Shown in pieces: positions 1-8,153 of a stretch of 45,374 nt of DNA. The DNA comes from a virus. The stretch lies in IMG/VR virus record IMGVR_UViG_3300017934_000084, positions 1-45,374 of that record. One strand, written 5' to 3'. The notes beneath the pieces were generated by a model that did no database searches, was not told where the DNA came from, and saw only the letters and a program-made list of their open reading frames with translations. Both the position numbers and the translations under genes were made by a program. Every line of letters begins with the position of its first letter. The stretch's first letter is position 1.

Positions 1-54
1 AGATAGTCTTACACTATCTGTGCGCTCAGGGCGAGGTGCGTCTCCCGCATGAGC
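1..54. other. GC-rich foldable segment at window edge
   Basis: Bases 1-7 and 13-19 form a perfect 7-bp hairpin (AGATAGT with ACTATCT, 5-nt loop). A second weaker hairpin pairs GCTCA at 24-28 with TGAGC at 50-54 around an imperfect GC-rich stem. The segment is more GC-rich than the flanking DNA. It could be the 3' end of a structured RNA, a terminator or an mRNA leader. No U-run follows, and the window edge hides the upstream part. Confidence 0.25.
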
Positions 55-99
55 TGCCTCATTTTTTAACTGGATCGCACTTACCCAAGGCAAATAATC

Positions 100-459
100 A
101 TGGAATGGAAAATTGAACGGGTCTTCGAAGACCTAGAATTACACATTAGGGCTGGTTTGGTCAATAGTGCCGTCATAGATTATGAAGTACGCGGTTTGTT
201 TCTTCACGACGATGGTAATGGTGCACCACTCAAATTTCGTACTGAAGATGGAGATATGACTATCGACCTTGATCGGGCAGAGATATTAGTCAAAGGTAGC
301 ATCAAATGGGATGGCTGTTCTCATAATACTTTTGGTGATAGAAATGGATATATTCATGCTTGTTCTAGATCTGAAATGGTTAGATTTGGAGAATTATTCA
401 ATAAGCTGTTTGAAATAGCGCAAGAACTAATGCCAGGCAATGGTGATTATTTAGGGTGA
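100..459 (+). CDS. hypothetical protein, 119 aa
   Basis: An acidic soluble protein with no signal peptide, membrane segment or motif that I recognise. The middle (about residues 34-75) reads like a beta-rich domain and the last 25 residues like an amphipathic helix. It starts with ATG about 7 bases after an AAGG. It is the first full gene of the window and converges on the homing-type nuclease gene that ends at 475. Most likely a small phage accessory protein; function unknown. Confidence 0.7.
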   Translation: MEWKIERVFEDLELHIRAGLVNSAVIDYEVRGLFLHDDGNGAPLKFRTEDGDMTIDLDRAEILVKGSIKWDGCSHNTFGDRNGYIHACSRSEMVRFGELFNKLFEIAQELMPGNGDYLG

Positions 460-474
460 ACATGAATGGTCCAT

Positions 475-1380
475 CTAAGTAGAATTGGATATTATAAAAT
501 CTTTTTCCCATATGTGCACGATGATATAACCTGCATCTTTTAGAATCTTTTCTCTTTGTATAGTGCGCGCATATAATTCTCCAAATGTTTTCTTTACAGC
601 TAAATTGATTTCATGTGAATCGTATTTATTTGGATTACCATGCCAATAATCTCCGTAAAACTCATAGATGGTATTTGTTTGTGGATCGAATCCATCCAAT
701 TTGAATAATTTGCCATCTATATATAGTTTCACTTGTCTTTGCTCTAGAGGAATAGACAGGCTATCTAACCAAAGAATTTCTTTACGGGAGATCATGTTGC
801 TGCATTTTGGACAGCCACTACCATTCAAATGCGTGTCAGGAGATTGTTCAAATTGTCCATGTTTAGGACACACAATTTTTACCTTAGTTTTTGCGTTATC
901 ATAATCGGTTAGGGAATAGTCATAATAATTGTTATGTATTTCACCCGCCTGTTTGATAAAAATTTCTGTGGTTGACTTTTGTACAGACGATATCGTTTGT
1001 GCCATGCATTTAGGGCAGCCGTGTCCGCGTAGATGATTATCTGGTGTTTGCTCAAAAGAGCCGTGCTCTAAACATATAATGCGAACTTTTGTGCGAGCGT
1101 TTTTATATTTTACCATAGAATAATCATATCTATCACCATGATCGTTTTTACTTTTTGATATGAATAATTGTGAGTTTTCTTCAATGTTATTATGCGAACA
1201 TAGTGGACATCCTCTACCCTCTAAATGTTTATATGGCTGTTGGTAGAACGCACCATGTCTATGACAAATTATCTTAACTTTGGTCGTTCCGTTTTGATAA
1301 TAGACTTTTGAGTAATCATATTTTGTTCCATGAACCTTTTGCGATTTTTCTATAAATTCTTGAAGTGTAAGTTTTTTCAT
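475..1380 (-). CDS. Homing-type endonuclease with DUF723-like zinc repeats and Vsr-like nuclease domain
   Basis: A 301-residue protein when started at the ATG at 1378-1380; a longer frame to 1452 would run into ligA on the other strand. The N-terminal two thirds hold three repeats of about 55 residues with the pattern H-x-x-YDYS, a Y, an IIC or IVC, HG-x-F, HL-x-G-x-GCP-x-C, which look like zinc-binding DNA-contact modules (DUF723-like). The C-terminal part has DGFDP, then EFYGDYWHGNP, and ends with a GY-x-x-x-x-IWE-like segment, as in Vsr/EDxHD-type homing nucleases. It has a close architectural relative at 43442-44353. It lies against the transcription direction of its neighbours, as free-standing homing genes often do. 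The cleavage site is unknown. Confidence 0.8.
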   Translation of the reverse strand: MKKLTLQEFIEKSQKVHGTKYDYSKVYYQNGTTKVKIICHRHGAFYQQPYKHLEGRGCPLCSHNNIEENSQLFISKSKNDHGDRYDYSMVKYKNARTKVRIICLEHGSFEQTPDNHLRGHGCPKCMAQTISSVQKSTTEIFIKQAGEIHNNYYDYSLTDYDNAKTKVKIVCPKHGQFEQSPDTHLNGSGCPKCSNMISRKEILWLDSLSIPLEQRQVKLYIDGKLFKLDGFDPQTNTIYEFYGDYWHGNPNKYDSHEINLAVKKTFGELYARTIQREKILKDAGYIIVHIWEKDFIISNST

Positions 1381-1382
1381 AC

Positions 1383-1391
1383 TGATATATG
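1383..1391 (+). promoter_or_regulatory. Candidate extended -10 promoter for ligA
   Basis: TGATATATG fits the extended -10 pattern TG-N-TATANN that recurs before several transcription units of this window (see findings). It lies 32 bases before the ligA start, in the 43-bp gap between divergent genes. There is no convincing -35 box. Confidence 0.35.
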
Positions 1392-1423
1392 AGAATATAC
1401 CCAGGGATCGTAAGGTAGTATTT

Positions 1424-3292
1424 ATGAATAGAATCAAAGAATTAGAAAACAAAATATATCAGGCTCGACACGATTATTACAATAACCAGCCAAAAATCAG
1501 CGATCGTGTTTACGATGCCTGGGTGGACGAGTTGCGTCTGTTGGATCCCACCAATAAGGCAGTGACCGCTATTGGAGCCCCAATAGTTCCTTCAGAATGG
1601 CAAAAAGCCAAGCACCAAATCCCGATGGGAAGTTTGGACAAGGTCAATACGCCAGCCGAATTGACCAAATGGGTAGAAGATACCTATCCTGATGGTAAAC
1701 TTTGCCTTGTTGAAAAGTTAGATGGACTTTCTATTGAGGTCATTTATGAGAACGGTAGTCTAATTCAAGGGATAACCCGAGGCGACGGCGAAACCGGAGA
1801 AGATATTACTGTTAATGTGGTTAAGATGGGTGGTGTCAAATCTCATCTCAAAGAAAAGTTTACTGGATCTTTGCGTGGTGAAATCATCATGTATAAGAGC
1901 ACTCACAAGCAGTGGTTCGCGGATAAGGCTAATCCACGTAATGCAGCTTCGGGTACCAGTAAACGATTGGATGGTGTGGGTGTAGATAAGCTCAATATCT
2001 TGTTCTATCAGGTATTGGGAGATGTAGATTTCAAGAATGAGCAAACCCAATTCGTCTGGCTTGTAAACCAGGGACTGGATACCCCTAATTGGTGGGTAGT
2101 CAAGACTGCTGATGAAGTCAATAAATTTTGGCGTAAATATCAAGACGAAAATCGTGAAAAGTTAGATTATGATATTGATGGTTTAGTAGTTCGTATAGAC
2201 AACCTAGAAAAGCAACTTGCTTTGGGCGAAAAAGATCTTCGACCCAAAGGAGCTATTGCTTTTAAGTTCGATAACGAGGCTCGTGAGTCGGTTATTCGAG
2301 ATATCATTTGGCAGGTAGGTAATAGTGGGCGTATTACTCCGGTGGCTGTGGTAGACCCGGTGCAACTGGTGGGTGCCACAGTAACCAGAGCGAGTATGTA
2401 TAACTTGGCTTATATTGAGGAATTGGGTATAGATATTGGGGCTAAGGTATTGGTGGCTCGTGCTAACGACGTTATCCCCCGTATTGAAGAACTAATTAAG
2501 GGTACGGGCACTATTGCTGCTCCTCCTGACAGCTGTCCCCTGTGTCAAGCAAACACTGAGATGGTGGGAGAGAACCTGGTTTGCACCAATACTAAGACTT
2601 GTCCAGCTCAGGTAGTGGGTCGTATTAAGAATTGGGTTAAGGAACTCAACCTACTAGAGTGGGGCGATACCCTAATTGAGAAGTTGGTGGAGTCTAAGAA
2701 GGTCACGACAGTAGCAGATTTGTATACTCTAACAGTCAAGGACCTGGCTAACCTGGATCGTATGGGTGATAAGTCGGCTCAAAAAGTGTATGATATTCTG
2801 TGGGCTAACAAGGAAGTCTCTTTGGAAATTTTTCTGGGAGCTTTATCAATTCCTATGATTGGACAAAGCACCATCAAATTGATTATGGATGCTGGTTGTG
2901 ATAGCTTGGAAAAATTTGGACAATTGGATGCTGCCCAATTTGAGCAGGTATTAGGTGTGGGTCCGACCAAAGCCAAGTTGTTGGCGGATGGCTTGGTGCA
3001 TAACCAACAGCTCATTCTCAAGATTCTGGAGAATGGTGTCAAGATCAAGGATAAGATTGTTGGTAGATTGACCGGGAAAAGTCTTTGTTTTACAGGTGCA
3101 ATGAAAAACAAGCGTCCTGTTTTAGAGAAGATGGCAGCAGATGCTGGCGGCAACATCAAGAGTTCGGTGGGTAAGGGACTCACCTATTTGGTGATTGCTG
3201 ATCCTAACAGCACGAGCTCTAAAGCGCAAGCCGCAAGAAAATTGGGCACTACTCTCATCTCGGAAGAGGAATTCTTGGAAATGGTCAAATGA
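1424..3292 (+). CDS. ligA: NAD-dependent DNA ligase
   Basis: Seals nicks in duplex DNA using NAD+, serving phage replication and repair. The 622-residue protein has a short Ia-type N-terminus (YYNNQPKISDRVYD at about 18-31) and the adenylation motif KLDG with nucleophile K98. It then has the RGDGETGED motif, the OB-fold, a four-cysteine zinc finger (CPLC then C and CPAQV), helix-hairpin-helix repeats and a C-terminal BRCT domain starting near residue 545 (TGKSLCFTGAM). It is slightly shorter than bacterial LigA (about 670), but all domains are present. The ATG at 1424 gives the usual N-terminus. Its stop overlaps the next start (ATGA at 3289), so translation is probably coupled. Confidence 0.97.
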   Translation: MNRIKELENKIYQARHDYYNNQPKISDRVYDAWVDELRLLDPTNKAVTAIGAPIVPSEWQKAKHQIPMGSLDKVNTPAELTKWVEDTYPDGKLCLVEKLDGLSIEVIYENGSLIQGITRGDGETGEDITVNVVKMGGVKSHLKEKFTGSLRGEIIMYKSTHKQWFADKANPRNAASGTSKRLDGVGVDKLNILFYQVLGDVDFKNEQTQFVWLVNQGLDTPNWWVVKTADEVNKFWRKYQDENREKLDYDIDGLVVRIDNLEKQLALGEKDLRPKGAIAFKFDNEARESVIRDIIWQVGNSGRITPVAVVDPVQLVGATVTRASMYNLAYIEELGIDIGAKVLVARANDVIPRIEELIKGTGTIAAPPDSCPLCQANTEMVGENLVCTNTKTCPAQVVGRIKNWVKELNLLEWGDTLIEKLVESKKVTTVADLYTLTVKDLANLDRMGDKSAQKVYDILWANKEVSLEIFLGALSIPMIGQSTIKLIMDAGCDSLEKFGQLDAAQFEQVLGVGPTKAKLLADGLVHNQQLILKILENGVKIKDKIVGRLTGKSLCFTGAMKNKRPVLEKMAADAGGNIKSSVGKGLTYLVIADPNSTSSKAQAARKLGTTLISEEEFLEMVK

Positions 3293-3594
3293 TAGATCAA
3301 TTATTGGATATTGAAGACGACCCGGAATTAGATGAAGGTGAAATCGGAAGGAAATATCTTTTCTGGCGCCCAGATCAACCAGATAGTGCGGTATTTTCTT
3401 TTTCTTCCACTCTATCAAATATTGGGCAATTAGATAAGCACGACCGCTCTCTAAAAAACAAAACCTATGTTTTGGTATTAAGTGAGCCAATAGAAGCAAC
3501 ACACGCTACACGTGGTCCTATTTTGGTTAGTAAAGTATTATCTAACCAAATAATGTGGGTAGCCACTTGTACTTTGATACCCGTTGAAGGATAA
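3289..3594 (+). CDS. hypothetical protein, 101 aa
   Basis: A small soluble protein with an acidic N-terminus (DIEDDPELDEGE) followed by a mixed alpha/beta region. I recognise no family. It overlaps the ligA stop by four bases and the next phosphoesterase start by one base (TAATG). It therefore sits inside a translationally coupled ligase-phosphoesterase operon and may be made in similar amounts. Confidence 0.7.
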   Translation: MIDQLLDIEDDPELDEGEIGRKYLFWRPDQPDSAVFSFSSTLSNIGQLDKHDRSLKNKTYVLVLSEPIEATHATRGPILVSKVLSNQIMWVATCTLIPVEG

Positions 3595-4406
3595 TGAAGG
3601 ATAAATCCAAATATCTTTGGTATACCGACACTCACTTGGACAAAGTAGCTCCTTGGACCAAGTATATATTCGCTCGACATTTAGGTCAAGAGAATCCAAA
3701 GGGTATTTTCTTGACAGGTGATATTTCTAATGGTAAACAAACTGTTAATGATTTGGAGATTTTATCCGATCATGTAGCTTGTCCCATCTACTTCGTCTTG
3801 GGAAATCACGATTATCACTGGAGTTCTAGAGAAAAAACCCACGATAATATTCGCAAGTTATGTCAGAAGCACTCTAATTTAGTTTGGATGACCGAGGCGA
3901 GCGTAGTATCACTCAACGAAGAGGTGGCACTGATAGGCACTGAAGGCTGGTATGATGCCGAAGAGGGCAAGCCTGAATATCTTAAGATGACTTTTGATTG
4001 GTTTTTGGTGAATGATTTTCGTAAATTGCCGGATATGAATGAGAGAATTAAGGCTTGGCGTCGTCTGGCTGATGAGAGTGCTCACGATATTGCTGATAAA
4101 TTGGAGAAAGCTATCGAACAAAAATACAAGACCATCTATGTGTTGACACATTTTCCGCCTTGGCGTGAAGCTACTCGTGACGTTGGCACCTTTATGGAGA
4201 AGTTTTGGCTACCATATAATACTAATTTGCGTCTGGGACGCGCAATTGAGCGTGTGATGGCGGAGCACAAGAAGCGATATATAACAGTGTTAGCGGGACA
4301 CACCCATACCGACTGTTGGATCCATGTGGCTCGCAATATTGAATGCAAGGTCAATAAGGCGAAATATTATGGTGAGCCACGCAATGAAGAGCATATCTTT
4401 ATTTAG
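3594..4406 (+). CDS. Calcineurin-like metallophosphoesterase (first of four)
   Basis: A 270-residue dimetal phosphoesterase. The fold motifs appear in order: D-T-H near residue 12, GD (LTGDIS, about 41-46), GNHD (about 70-73), a lone H in THFPPW and GHTH near residue 236. All metal ligands are kept, so it should be active on a phosphomonoester, phosphodiester or nucleotide. The substrate cannot be told from sequence. It starts one base inside the stop of the previous gene. Three further phosphoesterases of different subfamilies lie at 10302, 17298 and 44346. Confidence 0.9.
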   Translation: MKDKSKYLWYTDTHLDKVAPWTKYIFARHLGQENPKGIFLTGDISNGKQTVNDLEILSDHVACPIYFVLGNHDYHWSSREKTHDNIRKLCQKHSNLVWMTEASVVSLNEEVALIGTEGWYDAEEGKPEYLKMTFDWFLVNDFRKLPDMNERIKAWRRLADESAHDIADKLEKAIEQKYKTIYVLTHFPPWREATRDVGTFMEKFWLPYNTNLRLGRAIERVMAEHKKRYITVLAGHTHTDCWIHVARNIECKVNKAKYYGEPRNEEHIFI

Positions 4407-4674
4407 TATAGTGATTTTAACACTTTTGGTGTTGTTTACGAATATTTCTCCATCTATAGCGTCCCCTAATAAAGGGTACTGCGTGCTTCCCACCAAAGAT
4501 ATTACCCCTCAAATTGTTAAAATAGCCAAAAGTATGCTGGGTAATCCGATGGATACTTGCAAACCGTTCACTATTGACCACAAGAATTATCAAGGCTGCG
4601 TTGAATATCATTGGGATCGGATAAAGGGTAAGCATAAAGGCGTGACCGTTTATGTTCAATGTTCAGGAGAATAA
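4384..4674 (+). CDS. Small secreted or periplasmic protein, 96 aa
   Basis: The ATG at 4384 lies inside the end of the phosphoesterase gene and is preceded by GGTGAG. It gives a clear signal peptide: a basic start (MKS), a hydrophobic core and an SIA-like cleavage site near residue 26. The mature part is about 70 residues with three cysteines (CVLP, DTCKPF, GCVEY) plus one near the end. These could form disulfides outside the cytoplasm. An upstream in-frame start would spoil the signal peptide. Function unknown. Confidence 0.65.
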   Translation: MKSISLFSIVILTLLVLFTNISPSIASPNKGYCVLPTKDITPQIVKIAKSMLGNPMDTCKPFTIDHKNYQGCVEYHWDRIKGKHKGVTVYVQCSGE

Positions 4675-4892
4675 TGTCAGACCCAAATGATGAAGAGCTT
4701 GAGTTTAGTTTTGAAGGCGAACAAATGACTTTTTCTTTAGATGAAGAAGATTATTTCGGTTCTTTGGACCCAGACTCAGAAGAAATGCAGGACACAGAGG
4801 GGTATAATTGCAGTCGTTGTGGAGAATTTTATCGGTACGCTAGAGCTAATCAACCCGATGGCACTTTCAAATGTTGGGGTTGCCGCCATTAA
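4674..4892 (+). CDS. Small acidic zinc-ribbon protein, 72 aa
   Basis: The first 45 residues are strongly acidic (DPNDEELE, DEEDYFGSLDPDSEE). The C-terminus has two CxxC knuckles (CSRC and CWGC), a typical zinc ribbon. The ATG at 4674 overlaps the previous stop as TAATG. An acidic tail on a zinc ribbon suggests a nucleic-acid mimic or a protein-binding adapter, but that is inference. Confidence 0.7.
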   Translation: MSDPNDEELEFSFEGEQMTFSLDEEDYFGSLDPDSEEMQDTEGYNCSRCGEFYRYARANQPDGTFKCWGCRH

Positions 4893-4934
4893 AAAATAAT
4901 TACATCGTGGCTATATGATCTGTCAAGGTACGCC

Positions 4935-5576
4935 ATGATTATTGATCCTAAATTTCCCCTTCGTGCTAAAATGTTAGAAGATGGTTTTGATCCAGTCTTC
5001 ACCTTCTCTATGGACTTCGCCCAAGAAGCTTACAAGTTTGCCTGTGATTGTGCTGCCACCAATAAGGACAAGTATGCCAGGCGTGGGCAAACTAATTTGG
5101 TTAACATTATTGATCAAATTAGAACGGGTAAAATTGTAGAACAATTAACTTACGACAAGTTGGTTCCTTATTTTCCTAATCTTTCCAAGCCAGACTGGAA
5201 TATTTACGATAGCAAGCAGAAGAATTGGGATCCTGACCTGTCGGATAAGACTACTGACCCCGTGACTCAAATAGGAGTTAAGTCCCAAAGAGCTAATGTG
5301 GGCGAGACCTTAGGTGTTTCCTGGATTTTTGAATTCCGTGCTGGCAAGAACTATGATGTAGATACTGGAGTTTTTGGAACAGATGCCAAGAAACCTGGAC
5401 ATTATATCGCTTTTAGCTCTATCGATGTAATGAAAAAGCATGGAGAGATACACGCTATCGTAGCTGTTTCTACTTTGCATGATCTGAAACTGTTCGAAGC
5501 TCCCAAGATTGAACGTTTGCGTGACAATAAAGTGGCTGTTTATCTAGATACTCTCAATAAGAAACTGAATACCTAA
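4935..5576 (+). CDS. Candidate PD-(D/E)XK restriction-type endonuclease
   Basis: A 213-residue protein that I read as a PD-(D/E)XK nuclease. Candidate catalytic residues are E69 in GKIVEQ, the D99-P-D101 cluster in WDPDL, and K116 in IGVKSQ after a 14-residue gap. The spacing and the VKSQ context match many type II restriction enzymes. It ends one base before the start of a Dam-type methylase, the usual layout of a type II restriction-modification pair. The alternative is a phage nuclease for host DNA whose target is masked by the methylase. Family membership rests on motif reading only. Confidence 0.55.
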   Translation: MIIDPKFPLRAKMLEDGFDPVFTFSMDFAQEAYKFACDCAATNKDKYARRGQTNLVNIIDQIRTGKIVEQLTYDKLVPYFPNLSKPDWNIYDSKQKNWDPDLSDKTTDPVTQIGVKSQRANVGETLGVSWIFEFRAGKNYDVDTGVFGTDAKKPGHYIAFSSIDVMKKHGEIHAIVAVSTLHDLKLFEAPKIERLRDNKVAVYLDTLNKKLNT

Positions 5577-5577
5577 C

Positions 5578-6387
5578 ATGGCAATTCAAACACCCTTTCG
5601 CTATCCCGGATCTAAGAACAAGTTGTTGCCCAGTATTATGATCTATTTGGATCAAATCTTAGAGAATACAGGTAATTTCTCAGATGCTTTCGTGGGTGGC
5701 GGATCGGTTCTATTAGAGGTAGCTACCAAATATCCTAAGATCCAACTCTTTGCCAATGATAAAGATCGTTGGGTGTATTGTTTTTGGAAAATTGTAGCTA
5801 ATGAAAATAGAACTCAACTAGATCAATTGCTCAAACTGATGGAAGCCAAACCTACCATTCAGTTGTTCAATGAGTTACGCAAGCCGTTCGATGAGACTGA
5901 TGAAGTGGCTTGCGCCTATCGCTGTATCTTCTTCAACCGCACCACTTTCTCTGGTATCGCTCGCAGCGGACCTATTGGTGGTCAAGAGCAAAAGAGCAAA
6001 TGGACAGTAGATTGTCGTTATAATTACCATAAGTTAAGGGCAAAAATCGAAAAATGTCATCAACTGTTGAGGGAAAGAACTACGGTTGAGAATAGAGACA
6101 TTCTAGATTACGATTATCTGACAGACACCGAATATCCAGTATATTGTGATCCGCCTTATTTTCATAAAGGTGATATGTTATATACAGAGAAGATGTCTTC
6201 TTTTGATCATGAAAAGATGACAGAATTGTTGAAGTATCGTTCGAATTGGGTTCTTTCATATGATGAATGTCCGGAAATACGCCAACTATATGCTGACAAA
6301 AACATTACTCTCCTCCCAGTTCGTTACTGTATCGATGGTGAAAAAGACGATTGGAAGAAAACTGGAGAGTTAATTATCACACCGTAA
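5578..6387 (+). CDS. D12-class (Dam-type) N6-adenine DNA methyltransferase
   Basis: Transfers methyl groups from S-adenosylmethionine to adenine N6. The 269-residue protein shows the class motifs in order: FRYPGSK near the N-terminus, the SAM motif FVGGGSV near residue 40, the ND-K-D pair (FANDKDR), and the catalytic CDPPYF near residue 195. Length fits the family (about 260-280). It is translated right after the candidate nuclease at 4935, so it may protect phage DNA from that enzyme, from host restriction, or both. The target site is not evident. GATC is common in the window. Confidence 0.93.
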   Translation: MAIQTPFRYPGSKNKLLPSIMIYLDQILENTGNFSDAFVGGGSVLLEVATKYPKIQLFANDKDRWVYCFWKIVANENRTQLDQLLKLMEAKPTIQLFNELRKPFDETDEVACAYRCIFFNRTTFSGIARSGPIGGQEQKSKWTVDCRYNYHKLRAKIEKCHQLLRERTTVENRDILDYDYLTDTEYPVYCDPPYFHKGDMLYTEKMSSFDHEKMTELLKYRSNWVLSYDECPEIRQLYADKNITLLPVRYCIDGEKDDWKKTGELIITP

Positions 6388-6395
6388 GGACTAAT

Positions 6396-6620
6396 ATGAA
6401 ATTCATTCTTCCTTTACTACTAGTATTAATTGGTTGTGGGTGCGCTCACGCCTCCCATCAAGCTCACTTGAATAGGGGAATAGTTAAATGTACTGGAACT
6501 TTGGAAAACTGTTCCAAAATAGCTCACACCATGTGTGAACATATCGATCTTCCAATGATGGCAGAAGGTCCATCCGATAGCGGAGAGTTTACCGTCACCT
6601 TTGATTGTTTGGATAAGTAA
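6396..6620 (+). CDS. Small lipoprotein, 74 aa
   Basis: The ATG at 6396 gives a short lipoprotein signal (MKFILPLLLVLIGC) with lipobox LIGC, then CAHAS and a mature domain with four further cysteines. It is likely lipid-anchored in the envelope. An in-frame upstream start would bury the signal. It begins a run of small envelope genes (6396-7295). Small phage lipoproteins often block superinfection, but nothing here proves that. Confidence 0.65.
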   Translation: MKFILPLLLVLIGCGCAHASHQAHLNRGIVKCTGTLENCSKIAHTMCEHIDLPMMAEGPSDSGEFTVTFDCLDK

Positions 6621-6621
6621 C

Positions 6622-7002
6622 ATGAAGAAGTTATTTTTAGCCTTAGCTCTTTGCCTTGGTTTGGTTCCTATGATTGGTTGCTATGCCGACGAGGGTATGT
6701 ATATAGAGGTTCCGATTGCCTACACTACTGGCACGGTAGAGTTCTGTGACGATTGGGGATGCCGCTATTTGACGGCTCCTTATTACTACATGGATGGTGA
6801 AGTAGTCTATTGGGACGCCCACTTTGGTTGCTGGATTGGTCCACGTGGTTGGTGGAGGAGTGGTATTTGGTATCGAGGCTGGGTAGAAGGCTACCATGGC
6901 TGGTATGGCGAGCGTTATTATCATTATTCCTATAGTCATCCCGGTGGCTGGAGAGCTGGTAGTGGTTATCATGGCTATCGCGGCGGGGGTCATCGTCGAT
7001 GA
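6622..7002 (+). CDS. Gly/Tyr/Trp-rich lipoprotein, 126 aa
   Basis: Begins MKKLFLALALCLGLVPMIGC, a signal peptide with lipobox MIGC. The mature part is rich in tryptophan, tyrosine, glycine and histidine, with repeats such as GWWRSGIWYRGW, YHGWYGERYYHY and GYHGYRGGGHRR. It resembles YxWGxW-type envelope proteins that bind surfaces or metals. It starts one base after the previous stop. The His-rich basic end could contact lipopolysaccharide, metal or nucleic acid. Confidence 0.65.
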   Translation: MKKLFLALALCLGLVPMIGCYADEGMYIEVPIAYTTGTVEFCDDWGCRYLTAPYYYMDGEVVYWDAHFGCWIGPRGWWRSGIWYRGWVEGYHGWYGERYYHYSYSHPGGWRAGSGYHGYRGGGHRR

Positions 7003-7295
7003 ATCTTAGTATTGTTATACTGGCAATATATGGGCTCGCTTTTTTTCTTAAAGAGAGCGATGGTCCCTGGGGCGTTATGAATTGGTTTCGACGAACCCTA
7101 TTTAACCTCCTCTGGGTAGGAGTTTTTTTCATTAAACTATTTGACTGCTACTTTTGTGTAGGTTGCCATTGTGGCTGGATTGTTTATTTGTTGAGCACGA
7201 CTACACCCACTTGGCAATTTTTTATATTATGGACTTTGGCTGGTGGAACGATCTCACTAATTATTGATGCCTTGCTTTCGAAGCTCCATCAATAA
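6999..7295 (+). CDS. DUF1360-like membrane protein, 98 aa
   Basis: Two to three membrane segments: residues 3-17, about 33-48, and 72-92. Between them lies a cysteine motif, DCYFCVGCHCGW, close to the C-x-x-C-x-G-W signature I know from DUF1360 phage and sporulation-related proteins. Its ATG overlaps the previous stop (ATGA). Its 3' end overlaps the converging HNH gene by about 35 bp. Probably an inner-membrane protein; function unknown. Confidence 0.6.
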   Translation: MNLSIVILAIYGLAFFLKESDGPWGVMNWFRRTLFNLLWVGVFFIKLFDCYFCVGCHCGWIVYLLSTTTPTWQFFILWTLAGGTISLIIDALLSKLHQ

Positions 7296-8028
7296 CATTT
7301 TGTTTAGCTGATAACGGACGCAAATTAGATAGTGCCCAGCATTTCTTAAAATTATCATCTGTCATAGAGGTATATGGCAAATTAGATTGTGGAATAATGT
7401 GGTCGAGTTGCCAAGTCCAAGTAGTTGGATCATTATCATCCCATATTCTAGAATTATAAGTACCATAGTTACTCCAGGTCATCCAGGGCTCAAATAGTGC
7501 CTCCAAATGATCTTTTAATTCTTGAATCGAATAAGGAAGATGTTTGATAATAGATTGATTATTTTTGAATCCACCGTTTCTTTTTATAATTTTGTTGATA
7601 GATTTTGAGATATTTTTTCGCATATGAAAAATTGGATCATTTTCCATTCTATTTTTTATGTATTTATTAATTTTGTTTCTATTATTACGATTTCGTTGTC
7701 TATTTTTACTTTGTAAAGTTTCTTTATTATTAGTATAATATTGCTTATTGTATTCGTTTTTAACTTTTGGATTATTGTTACGATACTGTTTTTGTTGCGT
7801 TAGGATTTGTTCTTTATTATCGATATAATATTGTGCGGCGTTTGTGCTGATATTCTCTTTATTAATAATATAATATTCTTTGCTTTGCTTTTGGATACCC
7901 TCTTTATTATCAATATAATATTGTTTTTTATATATTTTGATGCAATCTTTACATTTAGATTGTTTTTGATTAAAACAACTAATATCTTTTGCGGCTCCGC
8001 ATGCTATACAAGTTTTTAATGTAACCAT
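7261..8028 (-). CDS. HNH homing endonuclease with YYxxNKE repeats, 255 aa
   Basis: An N-terminal zinc knuckle (CIACG, then CKDC) is followed by tandem units of about 12-16 residues with the core YYIDNKE, probably a helical DNA-contact array. The C-terminus holds the nuclease: WTWQLDHIIPQS, then KKCWALSNLRPLSAKQN, an HNH/endonuclease VII-like fold. The DNA is very AT-rich, unlike the neighbours, which fits recent transfer. A paralogue of the same plan lies at 29067-29951. The gene runs against its neighbours and overlaps the 3' end of the membrane-protein gene. Confidence 0.85.
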   Translation of the reverse strand: MVTLKTCIACGAAKDISCFNQKQSKCKDCIKIYKKQYYIDNKEGIQKQSKEYYIINKENISTNAAQYYIDNKEQILTQQKQYRNNNPKVKNEYNKQYYTNNKETLQSKNRQRNRNNRNKINKYIKNRMENDPIFHMRKNISKSINKIIKRNGGFKNNQSIIKHLPYSIQELKDHLEALFEPWMTWSNYGTYNSRIWDDNDPTTWTWQLDHIIPQSNLPYTSMTDDNFKKCWALSNLRPLSAKQNVIDGASKARHQ

Positions 8029-8060
8029 AATTGATCCTATTTATTAAATGGCAACCATCC

Positions 8061-8089
8061 TTGACGGGTGGACGCGCCATACTTATAAT
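8061..8089 (+). promoter_or_regulatory. Strong sigma-70 promoter
   Basis: TTGACG at 8061-8066, a 17-bp spacer, and a perfect TATAAT at 8084-8089. This is the best consensus promoter in the window. It points at the small lipoprotein gene at 8154, giving a leader of about 58 bases. It implies recognition by the host's main RNA polymerase. Confidence 0.7.
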
Positions 8090-8153
8090 ATATCAGCCTT
8101 ATACTGGACGGAACGCTTTCGCGCCTGCACCGCCAATAATTTTGCATCCATTC

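Noticed and set aside
6643-7132. Long minus-strand frames opposite the Gly/Tyr/Trp-rich lipoprotein
   Set aside because: Caused by biased codons of the real gene on the plus strand, which has a signal peptide and overlapping neighbours.
7300-8000. Short tandem repeats suggesting a CRISPR array
   Set aside because: The repeats are coding units of the YYxxNKE protein, vary in length and have no spacers. No CRISPR array is seen anywhere in the window.
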